This document shows positions 7,319 to 16,511 of a stretch of 64,000 nucleotides of DNA, in pieces. The position numbers were made by a program, and so were the translations under genes. Below the pieces are notes generated by a model. It was not told the DNA's origin. It saw only the letters and a list, made by a program, of their open reading frames with translations, and searched no databases. Source of the DNA: Bacillus_BU sp051233475 (lineage in GTDB: Bacteria; Bacillota; Bacilli; Bacillales; Cytobacillaceae); assembly GCF_051233475.1 (NCBI RefSeq), contig NZ_JBKFGH010000004.1, positions 124,001 through 188,000 on the forward strand. Reading direction: 5' to 3'. Numbering within the stretch: position 1 is the first letter of the stretch; every line of letters begins with the position of its first letter.

Positions 7319-8572
7319 TTACCTCGATTCGTTCGCTGCGCTAGGATTTTTTTTCAAACCAAAGCGCGATATATTTGCTTCAACATCTACATTTACAGTT
7401 AATTCTTTTAAACCACCTGTCCGCCAACTAGGAGCAAGTTGCTCCCATTCTAAAGGTTCCAGTCGGTAAATGACTTCTCCGAAACCGAAGATATCTGTTT
7501 GCCATTGTTTTTGCACTTTATTTAATACATTGGTTGCTTCTGATTTAATCTGTTTCGCTAATTGTTGATTAAGTTGATCGATTTTTTTGCTGTTTAATGT
7601 TAGATTTGAACATGTCACTTCACCGATATCCGCTTGCACATTCGTTTTTACGGCCATTTCCAGGCTGTTATCTTTCAAAAAGGGGATCATTTGTGTGTTC
7701 GTTTCCCTTACGATTACGCTTATATTCCCACTTGTGTTTTTCCCACAGCCTAATATCATTACCTCGTTGTTTACATTACCTTGTAGCCATAATATTCCCC
7801 GGGTTTCTTTTTCATTTAAGAACCCTTTTAATGTTCCATCCTTAAAAACTGCCGCTCCATTTAAGCTAATCACTTGATTGTTACTTTGTTGATCTTGCTC
7901 CTGTTTTTGAATCTCCCCCTCAGAAGAGATCCCCAGTTTTTCAGACGTTGTTAATACACCTGTTACTGGATCAGATGTATTTCTAGAAAAGATTTTCATG
8001 AATTGACTAATATCCTTTACCAGGCTGGTGGCTACATTTCGATTGGATTTTGAGAAATCCTTAATCTCAAGCCCAAGGGTTGTATTAAATTCAGGGGCAG
8101 TTTTGACAACATCGGCTGCTTTCCCCTTAGCAACTAGTAACTTTATATTGGGGCGAAATTGATTTTCTCGATGAAAGAAATCTAAAGAATTTTGCAACTT
8201 TTCCTTTGCTGCTTTTTCCCCAAAAATAACAACATCCATATGACCCAAATAGATTTTTTCAGAGATTGAATGGGTTAGTTGATTCATTGCATCAAAAATA
8301 GTTTTTCCTGTTCCAGTTTCAACCAAAAATTTACTATGGCTGCGATTCATGACTTTATCATTACTTATAGGGGTGAAAAGGGCTGAAGGTTTGACGATAA
8401 CTGCTGTAACCTCAAATTCCCCAGCATCATTAAGATCAATCCCCATAATATTGGTAATCGCCATATCATGAATTTCAACTGAGCTCCAACAGCCGGATAG
8501 AATAAATGGTGAAAGGAACAACTGGATCAACATAAGTCTTTGTTTCCACTTTTTTGAATTCGATATGCTCAT
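7319..8572 (-). CDS. Spore germination receptor C subunit, Ger(x)C lipoprotein
   Basis: A 417-residue protein with a lipoprotein signal (hydrophobic LMLIQLFLSPFILSGCW, lipobox LSGC at about residue 28) followed by the WSSVEIHDMAI opening that is typical of Ger(x)C. The mature part has the three-domain GerBC-like length, ending VNVDVEANISRFG. C subunits are diacylglyceryl-anchored on the outer face of the spore inner membrane and are needed for receptor function. The start overlaps the stop of the A subunit by four bases (ATGA), indicating translational coupling. Confidence 0.92.
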   Translation of the reverse strand: MSISNSKKWKQRLMLIQLFLSPFILSGCWSSVEIHDMAITNIMGIDLNDAGEFEVTAVIVKPSALFTPISNDKVMNRSHSKFLVETGTGKTIFDAMNQLTHSISEKIYLGHMDVVIFGEKAAKEKLQNSLDFFHRENQFRPNIKLLVAKGKAADVVKTAPEFNTTLGLEIKDFSKSNRNVATSLVKDISQFMKIFSRNTSDPVTGVLTTSEKLGISSEGEIQKQEQDQQSNNQVISLNGAAVFKDGTLKGFLNEKETRGILWLQGNVNNEVMILGCGKNTSGNISVIVRETNTQMIPFLKDNSLEMAVKTNVQADIGEVTCSNLTLNSKKIDQLNQQLAKQIKSEATNVLNKVQKQWQTDIFGFGEVIYRLEPLEWEQLAPSWRTGGLKELTVNVDVEANISRFGLKKNPSAANESR

Positions 8573-10128
8573 TTTTCTTTGTCCTCCTTTTTATATGGAG
8601 GTTTCGTGTGATTTGAAGAACTAGCTCGATGGTTATTTTCAACACCAAGCCCTACAGGACGACTATCCATTGCCCACCAAGGTGCACGAATAAATACGTC
8701 TTTCCAACCTTCTTTTCGTGCCGGAGTCACAGGAGAAAGATACGGTACACCAAATGAACGTAAACTCACAAAATAGGCTAACCCAAACATTAGTCCGATA
8801 ATAATCCCCATAAAACCGAATAAACCAGACAGTATTAAAAGAGGGATACTGGCAAAGCGGGCAATTTGATGAAAGGAATAATTCGGTATGATAAATGAGG
8901 TTAACGCTGTTACTGAAATAACAACCGATAAAACGGGTCCGACAATTCCGGCATGAACTGCTGCTTGGCCAATCAAAACGAGCCCTAAAATACTAACAAT
9001 CGCCCCTCCTAATGTTTTAGGCATCCTTAAACCTGCTTCGCGAAGAAGTTCGAAGGTTATTAGCATAAAGAGTGCTTCTATTACTGCAGGATAAGGGAGT
9101 GATTCTCGGTTTGCTGCAATTCGGATGATAAAAGGATCTTGCAATAAATCTGGATGGAAATTGACTAATCCAATAAAAAAGGCGGGTAAAATGATCGTAA
9201 CAAGCAAACCAAGAAAGCGAATCCAGCGAATCAAGGTTGCCGCTAATGATCCGTCATAGTAGTCCTCACTGGAATGGAGAAATTCGATAAACAATGCCGG
9301 AACGGTTAGTACAAAGGGAGTCCCGTCAACGAGGATGGCTACTTTTCCTTCCAGTAGACCGCCGCATACACGATCCGGTCGTTCTGTGCTTAAAACGGTT
9401 GGTATCGGTGAGCGCGGGGAATCCTTAATCATCGCTTCTACATACTGACTATCTAAAATACCATCAATGGCAATACGTGATAATCGCTGCTGAACTTCTT
9501 TGACAATCTCATCACTAGCAATCCCTTTTATATAGACCACGCTTATTTGTGTTTTCGTTTTCTCGCCTATTGTAAAGTTTTCAACCTTTAAGGCTGGAGT
9601 TTTTATTTTTCTGCGGATCAGCATCACGTTTTTATGAATATCTTCGACGAATCCTTCTTGGGGGCCTCTTACCGTTCTTTCGGTACTTGGTTCACTAATC
9701 GAGCGTCCCGTTAAATTGCTTGAACGAAATACTAATCCTCTATTGCTCTCATTAATAATTAGCACGGTATTACCAGCGAGAATTTGTTCCGAAACAGTTT
9801 GGATATCGGAAACTTCCATAATTCTGCTAATAGAGAAGCGTTTTCTAATAGCTGATGGTAGATCCTGCTTCATATTCGTTGTTTCATAACACGAAGAAAT
9901 TCCTTGTTCAATCTCATACAATGCTTCGTTGTTAACCATATCTTCTAAATAAATAAAACAGCCAGCTACGTCATTGAATTCGGTTTGATGAAAAATAATA
10001 TCGTCACATGTTTCAAAAATGGCTTGGATGTTGTGAATATTTTTCTGAAGGGATGAAGATAATGGTGGTGATTCGTTCTCCTCGTGTACATGCTTTTTTG
10101 TTCCATTAACAGGAACCTGTTCTACCAT
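8569..10128 (-). CDS. Spore germination receptor A subunit (GerAA/GerKA type)
   Basis: A 519-residue protein: a hydrophilic N-terminal domain (to about residue 290, with ISRIMEVSDIQTVSEQILAGNTVLII and the conserved GPQEGFVEDIHKNVMLIRRKI), then a membrane domain of 5-6 helices containing RADRV-like PDRVCGGLLEGKVAILVDGTPFVL, ESLPYPAVIEALFMLITFELLREAGLRMP and the C-terminal SPVTPARKEGWKDVFIRAPWW. The family forms oligomeric ion channels opened by germinant. It is the first gene of the operon, with AGGAGGTG before the ATG. Its promoter region (10129-10341) holds no convincing sigma-G match that I can see. Confidence 0.93.
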   Translation of the reverse strand: MVEQVPVNGTKKHVHEENESPPLSSSLQKNIHNIQAIFETCDDIIFHQTEFNDVAGCFIYLEDMVNNEALYEIEQGISSCYETTNMKQDLPSAIRKRFSISRIMEVSDIQTVSEQILAGNTVLIINESNRGLVFRSSNLTGRSISEPSTERTVRGPQEGFVEDIHKNVMLIRRKIKTPALKVENFTIGEKTKTQISVVYIKGIASDEIVKEVQQRLSRIAIDGILDSQYVEAMIKDSPRSPIPTVLSTERPDRVCGGLLEGKVAILVDGTPFVLTVPALFIEFLHSSEDYYDGSLAATLIRWIRFLGLLVTIILPAFFIGLVNFHPDLLQDPFIIRIAANRESLPYPAVIEALFMLITFELLREAGLRMPKTLGGAIVSILGLVLIGQAAVHAGIVGPVLSVVISVTALTSFIIPNYSFHQIARFASIPLLILSGLFGFMGIIIGLMFGLAYFVSLRSFGVPYLSPVTPARKEGWKDVFIRAPWWAMDSRPVGLGVENNHRASSSNHTKPPYKKEDKEK

Positions 10129-10341
10129 TTGCCATACACCTCCTAATCGATAATTTTTCCTGGTAATTAACTTATTATTCGTTATGGGAAAACTTTAAAT
10201 ATTGGAATGAGATGGTTTTTAAATTAAATTTTTTAATGAGAAAAAAATAACAGTATAAAAAGATGTAAGACTATATAATTAAAGAATGCACTGTACTAAT
10301 CTAATAGCTGAAAGAATATTAAAGGGTAATGGAGTGGTTAG

Positions 10342-11340
10342 ATGAAAGCTGTAGTTCATGCCGAAAAAACAGGTTTAGAAGGACTTACATATCGAGAAAT
10401 CGAAGAAATGGAGCCGGGAGCCGGCGAGGTAAGAATAAAATTAAAAACAGCAGGCTTGAATCATCGGGATTTATTTGTGTTGTCCCGCCATCAGCCAACC
10501 GATCCCCCATTAATTATTGGCTCTGACGGAGCTGGAATTATTGATGCGGTTGGTGAGGGTGTCACTAATGTTCAAGTAGGTGATCAAGTGATCATTAACC
10601 CAGGCCTTGGCTGGAAGGAAAACAGTGATGCACCGCCAAGCGGTTTTGAAATACTTGGTTTGCCTTTTCATGGAACATTTGCAGAAAAGGTTGTTGTTCC
10701 AGCAGAAAACGCATTTAAAAAACCGGAATATTTAACTTGGGAGGAAGCAGGGGTGCTGTCATTGGGGGCACTTACAGCTTACCGGGCTTTGTTTACACGC
10801 GGGAAACTTAAAGCAGGTATGAAAGTTTTGATTCCAGGAATCGGCAGTGGAGTTGCCACGTTATTATTGCAATTTGCTAAAGCAGCGGGAGCGATTGTTT
10901 ACGTTACTTCCCGGTCGAAGGAGAAGTGCGCAACAGCGCTTAAGCTAGGAGCAGATAAAGCGTTTGATAGTAATGAGGATTGGAACCAAGCACTTGATGG
11001 AGAAAAGATGGATCTTGTGATTGAATGTGTTGGAGCAGCTACATTTAATAAATCGCTTGAACAATTACGTCCTGGCGGCACGATTGTGACGTTTGGAGCG
11101 TCTGCTGGTGATAATGTGCAAATTAATCTCCGCAGTTTCTTCTACGGTCAGCTTAACCTCCTCGGTTCAACAATGGGGAGTGGTGAGGAATATACTGAAA
11201 TGCTTCAGTTTATCGAAACCCATCAAATTAGGCCTGTCCTCGATAATATGTATCCACTCGATCAATTTGCGAAAGCTTTTGAACGGATGGAAAAAGCGGA
11301 TCAATTGGGTAAAATTGGATTTGTTATTGAAACTTTATAG
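10342..11340 (+). CDS. Zinc-type alcohol dehydrogenase-like/quinone oxidoreductase (YogA-like MDR)
   Basis: A 332-residue medium-chain dehydrogenase/reductase. The GroES-like part holds NHRDLFVLSRHQP and GSDGAGIIDAVGEGV (residues 37-75); the Rossmann part holds LIPGIGSGVATLLLQFAKAAGA near 155-176, a variant of the AxxGxxG motif. It lacks the cysteine cluster of a structural zinc site. It resembles B. subtilis YogA and NADPH:quinone oxidoreductases that act on reactive carbonyls or quinones. It stands alone, divergent from the ger operon. A weak GGGTAATGGAGTGG ribosome site precedes ATG 10342. The substrate is unknown. Confidence 0.8.
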   Translation: MKAVVHAEKTGLEGLTYREIEEMEPGAGEVRIKLKTAGLNHRDLFVLSRHQPTDPPLIIGSDGAGIIDAVGEGVTNVQVGDQVIINPGLGWKENSDAPPSGFEILGLPFHGTFAEKVVVPAENAFKKPEYLTWEEAGVLSLGALTAYRALFTRGKLKAGMKVLIPGIGSGVATLLLQFAKAAGAIVYVTSRSKEKCATALKLGADKAFDSNEDWNQALDGEKMDLVIECVGAATFNKSLEQLRPGGTIVTFGASAGDNVQINLRSFFYGQLNLLGSTMGSGEEYTEMLQFIETHQIRPVLDNMYPLDQFAKAFERMEKADQLGKIGFVIETL

Positions 11341-11402
11341 TATGGAAAAAGCCCAGTCAGATTGGTCTTAATCTAGCATATAATTACAAAGCTAGGTTTT
11401 TG

Positions 11403-11583
11403 AACGGACATAGAGGACCTTATTTTGATAAAATTACCTTTTTTTAGACTTAAGAGGACACAGGATACCTTATTCAAGTAAAAACCACTAAATAATGCTA
11501 ATTTATGATCAAATAAGGAATCGGTTGTCCGTTTAGCCGATCAAAACAACACTTTTTGTGAAAATAACGGAACAGGTGTCCGC
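11403..11583. repeat. Four-unit GGACA...CCTTATTT intergenic repeat element
   Basis: This fills most of the 334-bp gene-free stretch after the oxidoreductase. Two plus-oriented units (AACGGACATAGAGGACCTTATTTTGAT at 11403-11429, split here as AACGGACA plus CCTTATTTTGAT; and a variant at about 11452-11476) face two minus-oriented units (about 11507-11534 and 11547-11583). The outer unit of the right arm reads AACGGACA-CCTTATTTGAT on the minus strand. The transcript could fold into a long imperfect hairpin. Similar dispersed GGACA/TTATTT repeats are, to my recollection, common in Bacillus intergenic DNA. Confidence 0.6.
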
Positions 11584-11674
11584 CACAAAATAATTGCAAT
11601 CAAAATGTAGGTGACATATTTGTTCGGTATAACTCCTGAAAGAAAATCACCGTCTCCTAAATGAGGTATAATAA

Positions 11675-12382
11675 ATGGATTTAGCTGAAATCATGATAAA
11701 GCTTAAAGAACTAGGTTCTGAGCAAACGAAAAAAACCTTTATTCGGCACGGCGCAAAAGAACCGCTGTTTGGTGTAAAGGTTGGCGATTTGAAAAAGCTT
11801 GTGAAGTATGTGAAAAAGAATCATGAATTGGCGTTAGCATTATTCGATACTGGAAACTCAGATGCAATGTATTTAGCCGGCCTTTCCGTTAATCCAAAAC
11901 AGATAACAAAAGAAACTTTACAGGAATGGGCAAAGAAAGCGAATTGGTATATGCTTGCAGAGTATACAGTAGCGAGTGTGGCTGCAGAAAGCAATTATGC
12001 TCATGAGTTGGCACTGGAATGGATGAGTTCAGAGGAGGAACTGATTACCTGTTGCGGTTGGAGTACATATGCCAACTATATTTCGATTACTCCTGATGAA
12101 AAGCTTAACCTTGAAGAAATCAAAACACTATTGGACCAAGTAACAGGCACTATTCATCAAGAAAAAAATCGAGTTCGCTATAATATTAATACGTTTGTTA
12201 TTTGTGTCGGAGCCTATATACTTCCATTACATGAAGAAGCGGTAAAAGCGGCAGAAATAATTGGAAAAGTTCACGTAGATGTTGGGAAGACGGCATGTAA
12301 AGTGCCTTTAGCAACCGACTATATTAAAAAGATTGAAGCAAGATCAACTATCGGTGTCAAAAAGAAAACATGTATTTGTTAA
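11675..12382 (+). CDS. DNA alkylation repair protein, AlkD-like HEAT-repeat family
   Basis: A 235-residue all-helical protein with the AlkD-family pattern: FGVKVGDLKKLVKYVKKNHELALALFDTGNSDAMYLAGL in the first third, WMSSEEELITCCGWSTYANYI in the middle, RVRYNINTFVICVGAYI near 168-184. AlkD glycosylases remove bulky or cationic alkylated bases without base flipping. The subgroup here is the short DUF1061-type branch, some of which have no proven glycosylase activity, so the repair role is by family only. The ATG follows GAGGTATAATAA. Closed by a perfect terminator. Confidence 0.75.
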   Translation: MDLAEIMIKLKELGSEQTKKTFIRHGAKEPLFGVKVGDLKKLVKYVKKNHELALALFDTGNSDAMYLAGLSVNPKQITKETLQEWAKKANWYMLAEYTVASVAAESNYAHELALEWMSSEEELITCCGWSTYANYISITPDEKLNLEEIKTLLDQVTGTIHQEKNRVRYNINTFVICVGAYILPLHEEAVKAAEIIGKVHVDVGKTACKVPLATDYIKKIEARSTIGVKKKTCIC

Positions 12383-12388
12383 AAAACT

Positions 12389-12415
12389 AGCAGTGGGGGA
12401 CAGTCCCCCACTGCT
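12389..12415. terminator. Bidirectional terminator between AlkD-like and DMT genes
   Basis: A 12-bp perfect GC-rich stem (AGCAGTGGGGGA at 12389-12400, complement at 12404-12415) with a three-base loop; TTTA follows on plus and AAAAAA precedes, which is a U run on minus. It separates two convergent genes. Confidence 0.85.
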
Positions 12416-13318
12416 TTACTGTGGTGAAGTTTTGGCTGTTTTCACTTTCGGTCCGAATGATATATCTGAAATTAATAATACACTGCTTAATATTATTAAC
12501 AGACCGATCATCATTCCATAGGTGATCTTCTCCTGCAAAAAAACAAAGCCCCAAATCATTCCGAAAATCGGAACCAAGAAAGTGACACTTAACGTTTTCG
12601 TTGGTCCGACGCTATCGATTAAGTAAAAGTAGAAAAGATATGCAACTGATGTGCAAAACAGTGCCAGCCCGACTACAGATAGAATAACGACTAGCGAAAA
12701 TGAAGCTGTCGGTGGGGGTGAAAATAATAGAGTGATAGGCAGCAAAACGATAGCTGCACCAATTTGCTGTCCTGTTGCCAGCGATAGAGGAGAAACCTTT
12801 GTAAACGTCTTTTTAATATAAACCCCCGCAAACCCGTAAGAGACAGTCGATAAAATGCTGCAGCCAATCGCAATATATACTTCCTTCGTAGGCGAAATCG
12901 GGCTCCAGCCAACTAGAATGACTACGCCTGCCAAACCTATGACCATCCCTAATCCTTTTCTTACGGTCAGTTTTTCTTTCATCCCAATCCACACTGCTAA
13001 GGCAGTACAAATTGGGGTTAACGCATTTACAATAGCCATTATAGAAGCATTTAAGTGGATGGCAGCAATAGCAATGAGAGTAAAGGGGATTGCGGCATTT
13101 AATGCACCAATAATTAAATATTGCTTCCACCACTGCTTAAAATTAGCTGAGCGTTTAGTTGCCAAGATAAACAGGAATAAGGCTAAACCGGCAATCGTTA
13201 CCCGTGCCTCGATGGTGAGGAGAGGGCCGATTTCAGGCGAGGCTATTCTGATAAACAGAAAGGATGCCCCCCAGAGTGCAGCCAAAGCAAACAAAGCCCC
13301 AATTTCTTTTAATTTCAT
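12416..13318 (-). CDS. DMT-superfamily (EamA) transporter
   Basis: A 300-residue protein with ten hydrophobic segments forming two EamA repeats: FALAALWGASFLFIRIASPEIGPLLTIEARV at the N-terminus and SYGFAGVYIKKTF, SVGPTKTLSVTFLVPIFGMIWGFVFLQEKI in the second half. These exporters or exchangers handle amino acids, nucleosides or metabolites; no substrate can be assigned. AGAGGACG lies ahead of the ATG at 13318. Monocistronic, convergent with the AlkD-like gene and divergent from azlC. Confidence 0.88.
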   Translation of the reverse strand: MKLKEIGALFALAALWGASFLFIRIASPEIGPLLTIEARVTIAGLALFLFILATKRSANFKQWWKQYLIIGALNAAIPFTLIAIAAIHLNASIMAIVNALTPICTALAVWIGMKEKLTVRKGLGMVIGLAGVVILVGWSPISPTKEVYIAIGCSILSTVSYGFAGVYIKKTFTKVSPLSLATGQQIGAAIVLLPITLLFSPPPTASFSLVVILSVVGLALFCTSVAYLFYFYLIDSVGPTKTLSVTFLVPIFGMIWGFVFLQEKITYGMMIGLLIILSSVLLISDISFGPKVKTAKTSPQ

Positions 13319-13565
13319 TCAATCGTCCTCTTTCTAAAGCCTATTATTTTATCATTAAGCAAATCCTTCTATCAATTTTACGGGCAGAAAAGAAAATAGT
13401 TTTAATAGAATAATGTAAGATGAGTATCTTATATAAAAATTTTTTCCTAGACAAAAATAGGAATAGCTTGTGTATAATATAATAACGCAAGTTAACTGTT
13501 TTTTCATTCAATTCCACGATGTTTAGTTAATATATTGAAATATTGTTAGGTGGTGAGACAAGATA

Positions 13566-14294
13566 ATGGTGGAAATGGTACTTAATAAGCAATCTTCGGA
13601 GTTTAAAAAAGGACTCCAATCAGGACTCAGTATTGCTATCGGCTATTTCCCGATTGCTCTTACGTTTGGTCTTCTTTCTAAAACAACCGGTTTAACACTT
13701 ATAGAAACCGTCTTAATGAGTGTTATTGTTTACGCAGGTGCCTCTCAATACATAGCTTTGAGTTTAATCACTTTGGGCACCGGAGTCTTCGAAATCATTT
13801 TAACAACCTTTATTGTAAATATTCGCCATTTCCTTATGTCAGCTTCACTTAATGAAATGTGTGAGGATGATCGGACAAGTAAGAAAATGGTGTATTCTTT
13901 TGGAATCACCGATGAAACCTTCTCGGTAGCTGCAACAAATAAAGGGACTGTAACTACGGGGTATTTGTTTGGCTTAACTTTAATTGCATACTTAAGCTGG
14001 GTGATTAACTCCGGAGTTGGCTATGTAATTGGAGCAAATTTACCGCAAACACTCCAAGATAGCATGTCAGTTGCGCTCTATGCTATGTTTATTGGCCTTC
14101 TTGTTCCATCTTTAAAGAAGAGTGTAAAAGTCGTCCTGTTAGCTGCTTTGGCGGCTTGCTTTAATACAATTTTTACAGTTGGGGAATGGCTGTCTACGGG
14201 GTGGGCTATTGTTGTTTCAACTCTTTTATCTGCCTTTATCATCGAGTTGGTCAATTCGCTTAAATTAAGACAAGGGGGCAGGGGACTTGAGTAA
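13566..14294 (+). CDS. AzlC-family branched-chain amino acid/azaleucine exporter large subunit
   Basis: A 242-residue membrane protein. The FKKGLQSGLSIAIGYFPIALTFGLLSKTTGLTL opening, the VYAGASQYIALSLI stretch near 55 and NIRHFLMSASL near 87 are the standard AzlC signature. AzlC with AzlD exports branched-chain amino acids or analogues. AGGTGGTGAG precedes ATG 13566, and TAGACA/TATAAT-like elements near 13440-13475 may form the promoter. The stop overlaps azlD, so the two are coupled. I saw no Lrp-like azlB nearby. Confidence 0.9.
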   Translation: MVEMVLNKQSSEFKKGLQSGLSIAIGYFPIALTFGLLSKTTGLTLIETVLMSVIVYAGASQYIALSLITLGTGVFEIILTTFIVNIRHFLMSASLNEMCEDDRTSKKMVYSFGITDETFSVAATNKGTVTTGYLFGLTLIAYLSWVINSGVGYVIGANLPQTLQDSMSVALYAMFIGLLVPSLKKSVKVVLLAALAACFNTIFTVGEWLSTGWAIVVSTLLSAFIIELVNSLKLRQGGRGLE

Positions 14295-14592
14295 TAGCGT
14301 AATCCTAATGATTCTTGGAATGGGGCTTGCAACCTATATCCCAAGAATGCTGCCATTTGTTTTATTTAAGGGGCGAAAACTGCCTCCGTTTATTCAAGGT
14401 GTTTTACGTAATGTTCCGTATGCCACTCTAGGGGCGCTTATTTTTCCAGGAATATTATTTATTCAAGAAGATATTTGGTACGGTCTGCTAGGGGCGGCAG
14501 CTGCTTTCCTTGCTGCATTTTTAGGAGCCAATGTAATCATCGTTGTTTTAGGCTCGATTACCGTCTTATCCATTTATGCTTATTTCTTTTAA
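14287..14592 (+). CDS. AzlD-family small membrane subunit
   Basis: A 101-residue protein with four hydrophobic segments and the AzlD pattern GMGLATYIPRMLPFVLFKGRKLPPFIQGVLRNVPYATLGALIFPG. It starts at TTG 14287, eight bases inside the end of azlC, with AGGGGGCAGGGGA as ribosome site. It is the partner subunit of the exporter. Confidence 0.9.
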   Translation: MSNSVILMILGMGLATYIPRMLPFVLFKGRKLPPFIQGVLRNVPYATLGALIFPGILFIQEDIWYGLLGAAAAFLAAFLGANVIIVVLGSITVLSIYAYFF

Positions 14593-14625
14593 AAAACTGC
14601 AGGGGAACGTCTCCTTGCAGTTTTT
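14592..14625 (+). terminator. Terminator of azlCD
   Basis: Stem AAAAACTGCAGGGGA with near-complement TCTCCTTGCAGTTTTT, short loop, T run to 14625. Confidence 0.8.
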
Positions 14626-14770
14626 GATTTTTATCATATGAACCCCATTATTCGTTCAATCTATTATAGACAAGTTTTGATTTGTGATTTGTTCTAACAT
14701 ACTGTTCTATTTATATTTATTTCTTACTAAATATAGTAATAAAAGGTTGTACAAAAAGGGGGAGTTGCTT

Positions 14771-16048
14771 ATGGTGCGGAAGCTGGGGTTTTTTTCCGTA
14801 TTACTATATGCCATATATGGATTGCTAGTTTATTTATATTTGTTTTATTTCGCGGATACAAGCCTGCCGTTCGAATATGAAGGAACAAAAGCCGACCCGG
14901 CTACATTCTTAAATGGAAGAGAACTTATGCTGACAGAGGAATATTCGAGGACGCGCAACTTGCTATTTTTCCTGTCAACCCCGCTTGAATGGCTCATTTA
15001 TTTCCTGATCCTCTTGTTTGGGTTATCGAAAGCGTTTAAAGGCTGGGCAGAAACTTCAAGCAATTATTTAGTATTTCAAAAAGCCATTTATCTTTTTTGG
15101 TTATCCCTTTTTGCTTATCTTGCTACTTTCCCGCTGGGGTTCATTAGTTTTTCCTTATCGAAATCATACAATATCTCAACCCAATCCTTTCCGGCTTGGA
15201 TGAAAGATGAGTTAATTGATTTCTGGATCAATTATGTCACGATGTTTGTCATTGTCGTCGTTTTGTATTGGCTAATGAAAAAAAGCACAAAACGATGGTG
15301 GTTATATAGCTGGTTATTATCCATTCCTTTTACTTTGTTCTTGATGTTTGTGCAGCCTGTATTAATTGACCCGCTCTACAATGATTTTTATCCTTTAAAG
15401 GACAAACAGCTCGAAGACAAAATTTTAGATTTGGCCAGCAAAGCAAAGATTCCAGCAGAGCATGTATTTGAAGTGAACATGGCCGAAAAAACCAATGCAT
15501 TAAATGCTTATGTAACGGGGATTGGCTCCAATTCAAGGATTGTCCTGTGGGATACAACCTTGAACCGTTTGAATGATGATCAAATTTTATTTATCATGGC
15601 ACATGAAATGGCTCACTATGTTGAAAAACATATTTATATAGGGATCGCTGGGTATTTGCTTATGAGTCTTATTGGTTTGTATTTAGTGCATCGAATTATG
15701 AACTGGATAATACCCAAATGGGGAAATATATTAAAAATAGAGTCTGTAAGTGATATTCGCAGTTTTCCACTTTTTTTATTGATTTTATCGATGCTAATGT
15801 TTGCCGCAAGTCCACTAAACAATCTTGTTTCCCGTTATCAAGAATCGAGAGCGGATCGTTATGCAATTGAAATGACTCAGAACAGTGAGGCAGCTATTGA
15901 CTCTTTCCAAGAGCTTACCAAGGCTGGGCTTAGTCAAGTAAATCCGCCATTGTTGGTGAAAATTTTCCGTTATGGTCATCCAACTATGCTGGAGCGTATT
16001 TCCAGACTTGAGGAATACGAAATTCAACAAAAAAACAGACAACAGTAA
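14771..16048 (+). CDS. M48-family membrane metallopeptidase (YhfN-like, Ste24 type)
   Basis: About 425 residues when started at ATG 14771, which has AAAGGGGGAG seven bases upstream; the frame is open 29 codons further but without a ribosome site. Several membrane helices precede the zinc motif HEMAH at residues 278-282, with the third ligand expected in SRYQESRADRYAIEM near 358. Ste24-type peptidases cleave CaaX or misfolded membrane proteins. B. subtilis YhfN has this size and sits upstream of the comK area, as here. Bacterial substrates are unknown. Confidence 0.85.
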   Translation: MVRKLGFFSVLLYAIYGLLVYLYLFYFADTSLPFEYEGTKADPATFLNGRELMLTEEYSRTRNLLFFLSTPLEWLIYFLILLFGLSKAFKGWAETSSNYLVFQKAIYLFWLSLFAYLATFPLGFISFSLSKSYNISTQSFPAWMKDELIDFWINYVTMFVIVVVLYWLMKKSTKRWWLYSWLLSIPFTLFLMFVQPVLIDPLYNDFYPLKDKQLEDKILDLASKAKIPAEHVFEVNMAEKTNALNAYVTGIGSNSRIVLWDTTLNRLNDDQILFIMAHEMAHYVEKHIYIGIAGYLLMSLIGLYLVHRIMNWIIPKWGNILKIESVSDIRSFPLFLLILSMLMFAASPLNNLVSRYQESRADRYAIEMTQNSEAAIDSFQELTKAGLSQVNPPLLVKIFRYGHPTMLERISRLEEYEIQQKNRQQ

Positions 16049-16084
16049 AAAGCTCGAGCGCCTCGTTAAGGCGCTCGAGCTTTT
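16047..16084. terminator. Bidirectional terminator after the M48 peptidase
   Basis: A 16-bp perfect stem AAAAGCTCGAGCGCCT (16047-16062) with its complement at 16069-16084. A runs and T runs on both sides let it act for the convergent gene ending at 16089. Confidence 0.9.
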
Positions 16085-16088
16085 CGTA

Positions 16089-16325
16089 TTAAGTTCCAAA
16101 TTGTTTATTAAGTTCGCGATATTGGGTTGATAAATGAATGAATGCTTCTTGGTTGCGGTCATCAATGGCTTGATCGATACGGGTTAACAACTTTTCCTTT
16201 TGTGAAGTTAAAAGCACCTCGGACAGTAACATTTCAATGTACAGTTCCAAAACAAAGGACTCGCCAGACTTTTGCTTACTCATGGCACCGGACTTCATTA
16301 ACTCTGAATAGGATCTCTCTTTCAT
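16089..16325 (-). CDS. IDEAL-domain small protein (YhzC-like)
   Basis: 78 residues when started at ATG 16325, preceded by AGGGGTG; the open frame to 16418 has no ribosome site. The C-terminal IDEAL domain is seen as LLTRIDQAIDDRNQEAFIHLSTQYREL, after a helix FVLELYIEMLLSEVLL. In B. subtilis a small IDEAL protein, YhzC, lies next to comK, and the same arrangement is seen here, divergent from comK. The function is not established; IDEAL domains occur in small regulators and adaptors in Bacillus. Confidence 0.75.
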   Translation of the reverse strand: MKERSYSELMKSGAMSKQKSGESFVLELYIEMLLSEVLLTSQKEKLLTRIDQAIDDRNQEAFIHLSTQYRELNKQFGT

Positions 16326-16511
16326 CGTAATCACCCCTGCAACCTTTTTACTATTATATGGAGTTTTAGGGAAAGAATCAATAAAAAATTTTGAAAATTT
16401 AAAAAATATTTTATCCAAATTATGAATAAATTAGCAATTTTTATAAAATTTAACTTATAAACGAGAATGAGATGGTAATATGAAATCAGACTGTAAAAAG
16501 GAGATGAAAAA

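Noticed and set aside
10129..10341. Sigma-G promoter for the ger operon
   Set aside because: Only 5/6 and 6/7 matches with a 19-20 bp spacer were found, too poor to mark.
10329..10526. Short plus-strand frame overlapping the oxidoreductase start
   Set aside because: It is a shifted-frame shadow; the frame from 10342 carries the full MDR signature.
14684..14770. Longer M48 peptidase starting at 14684
   Set aside because: No ribosome site there, while AAAGGGGGAG stands at the right distance from ATG 14771.
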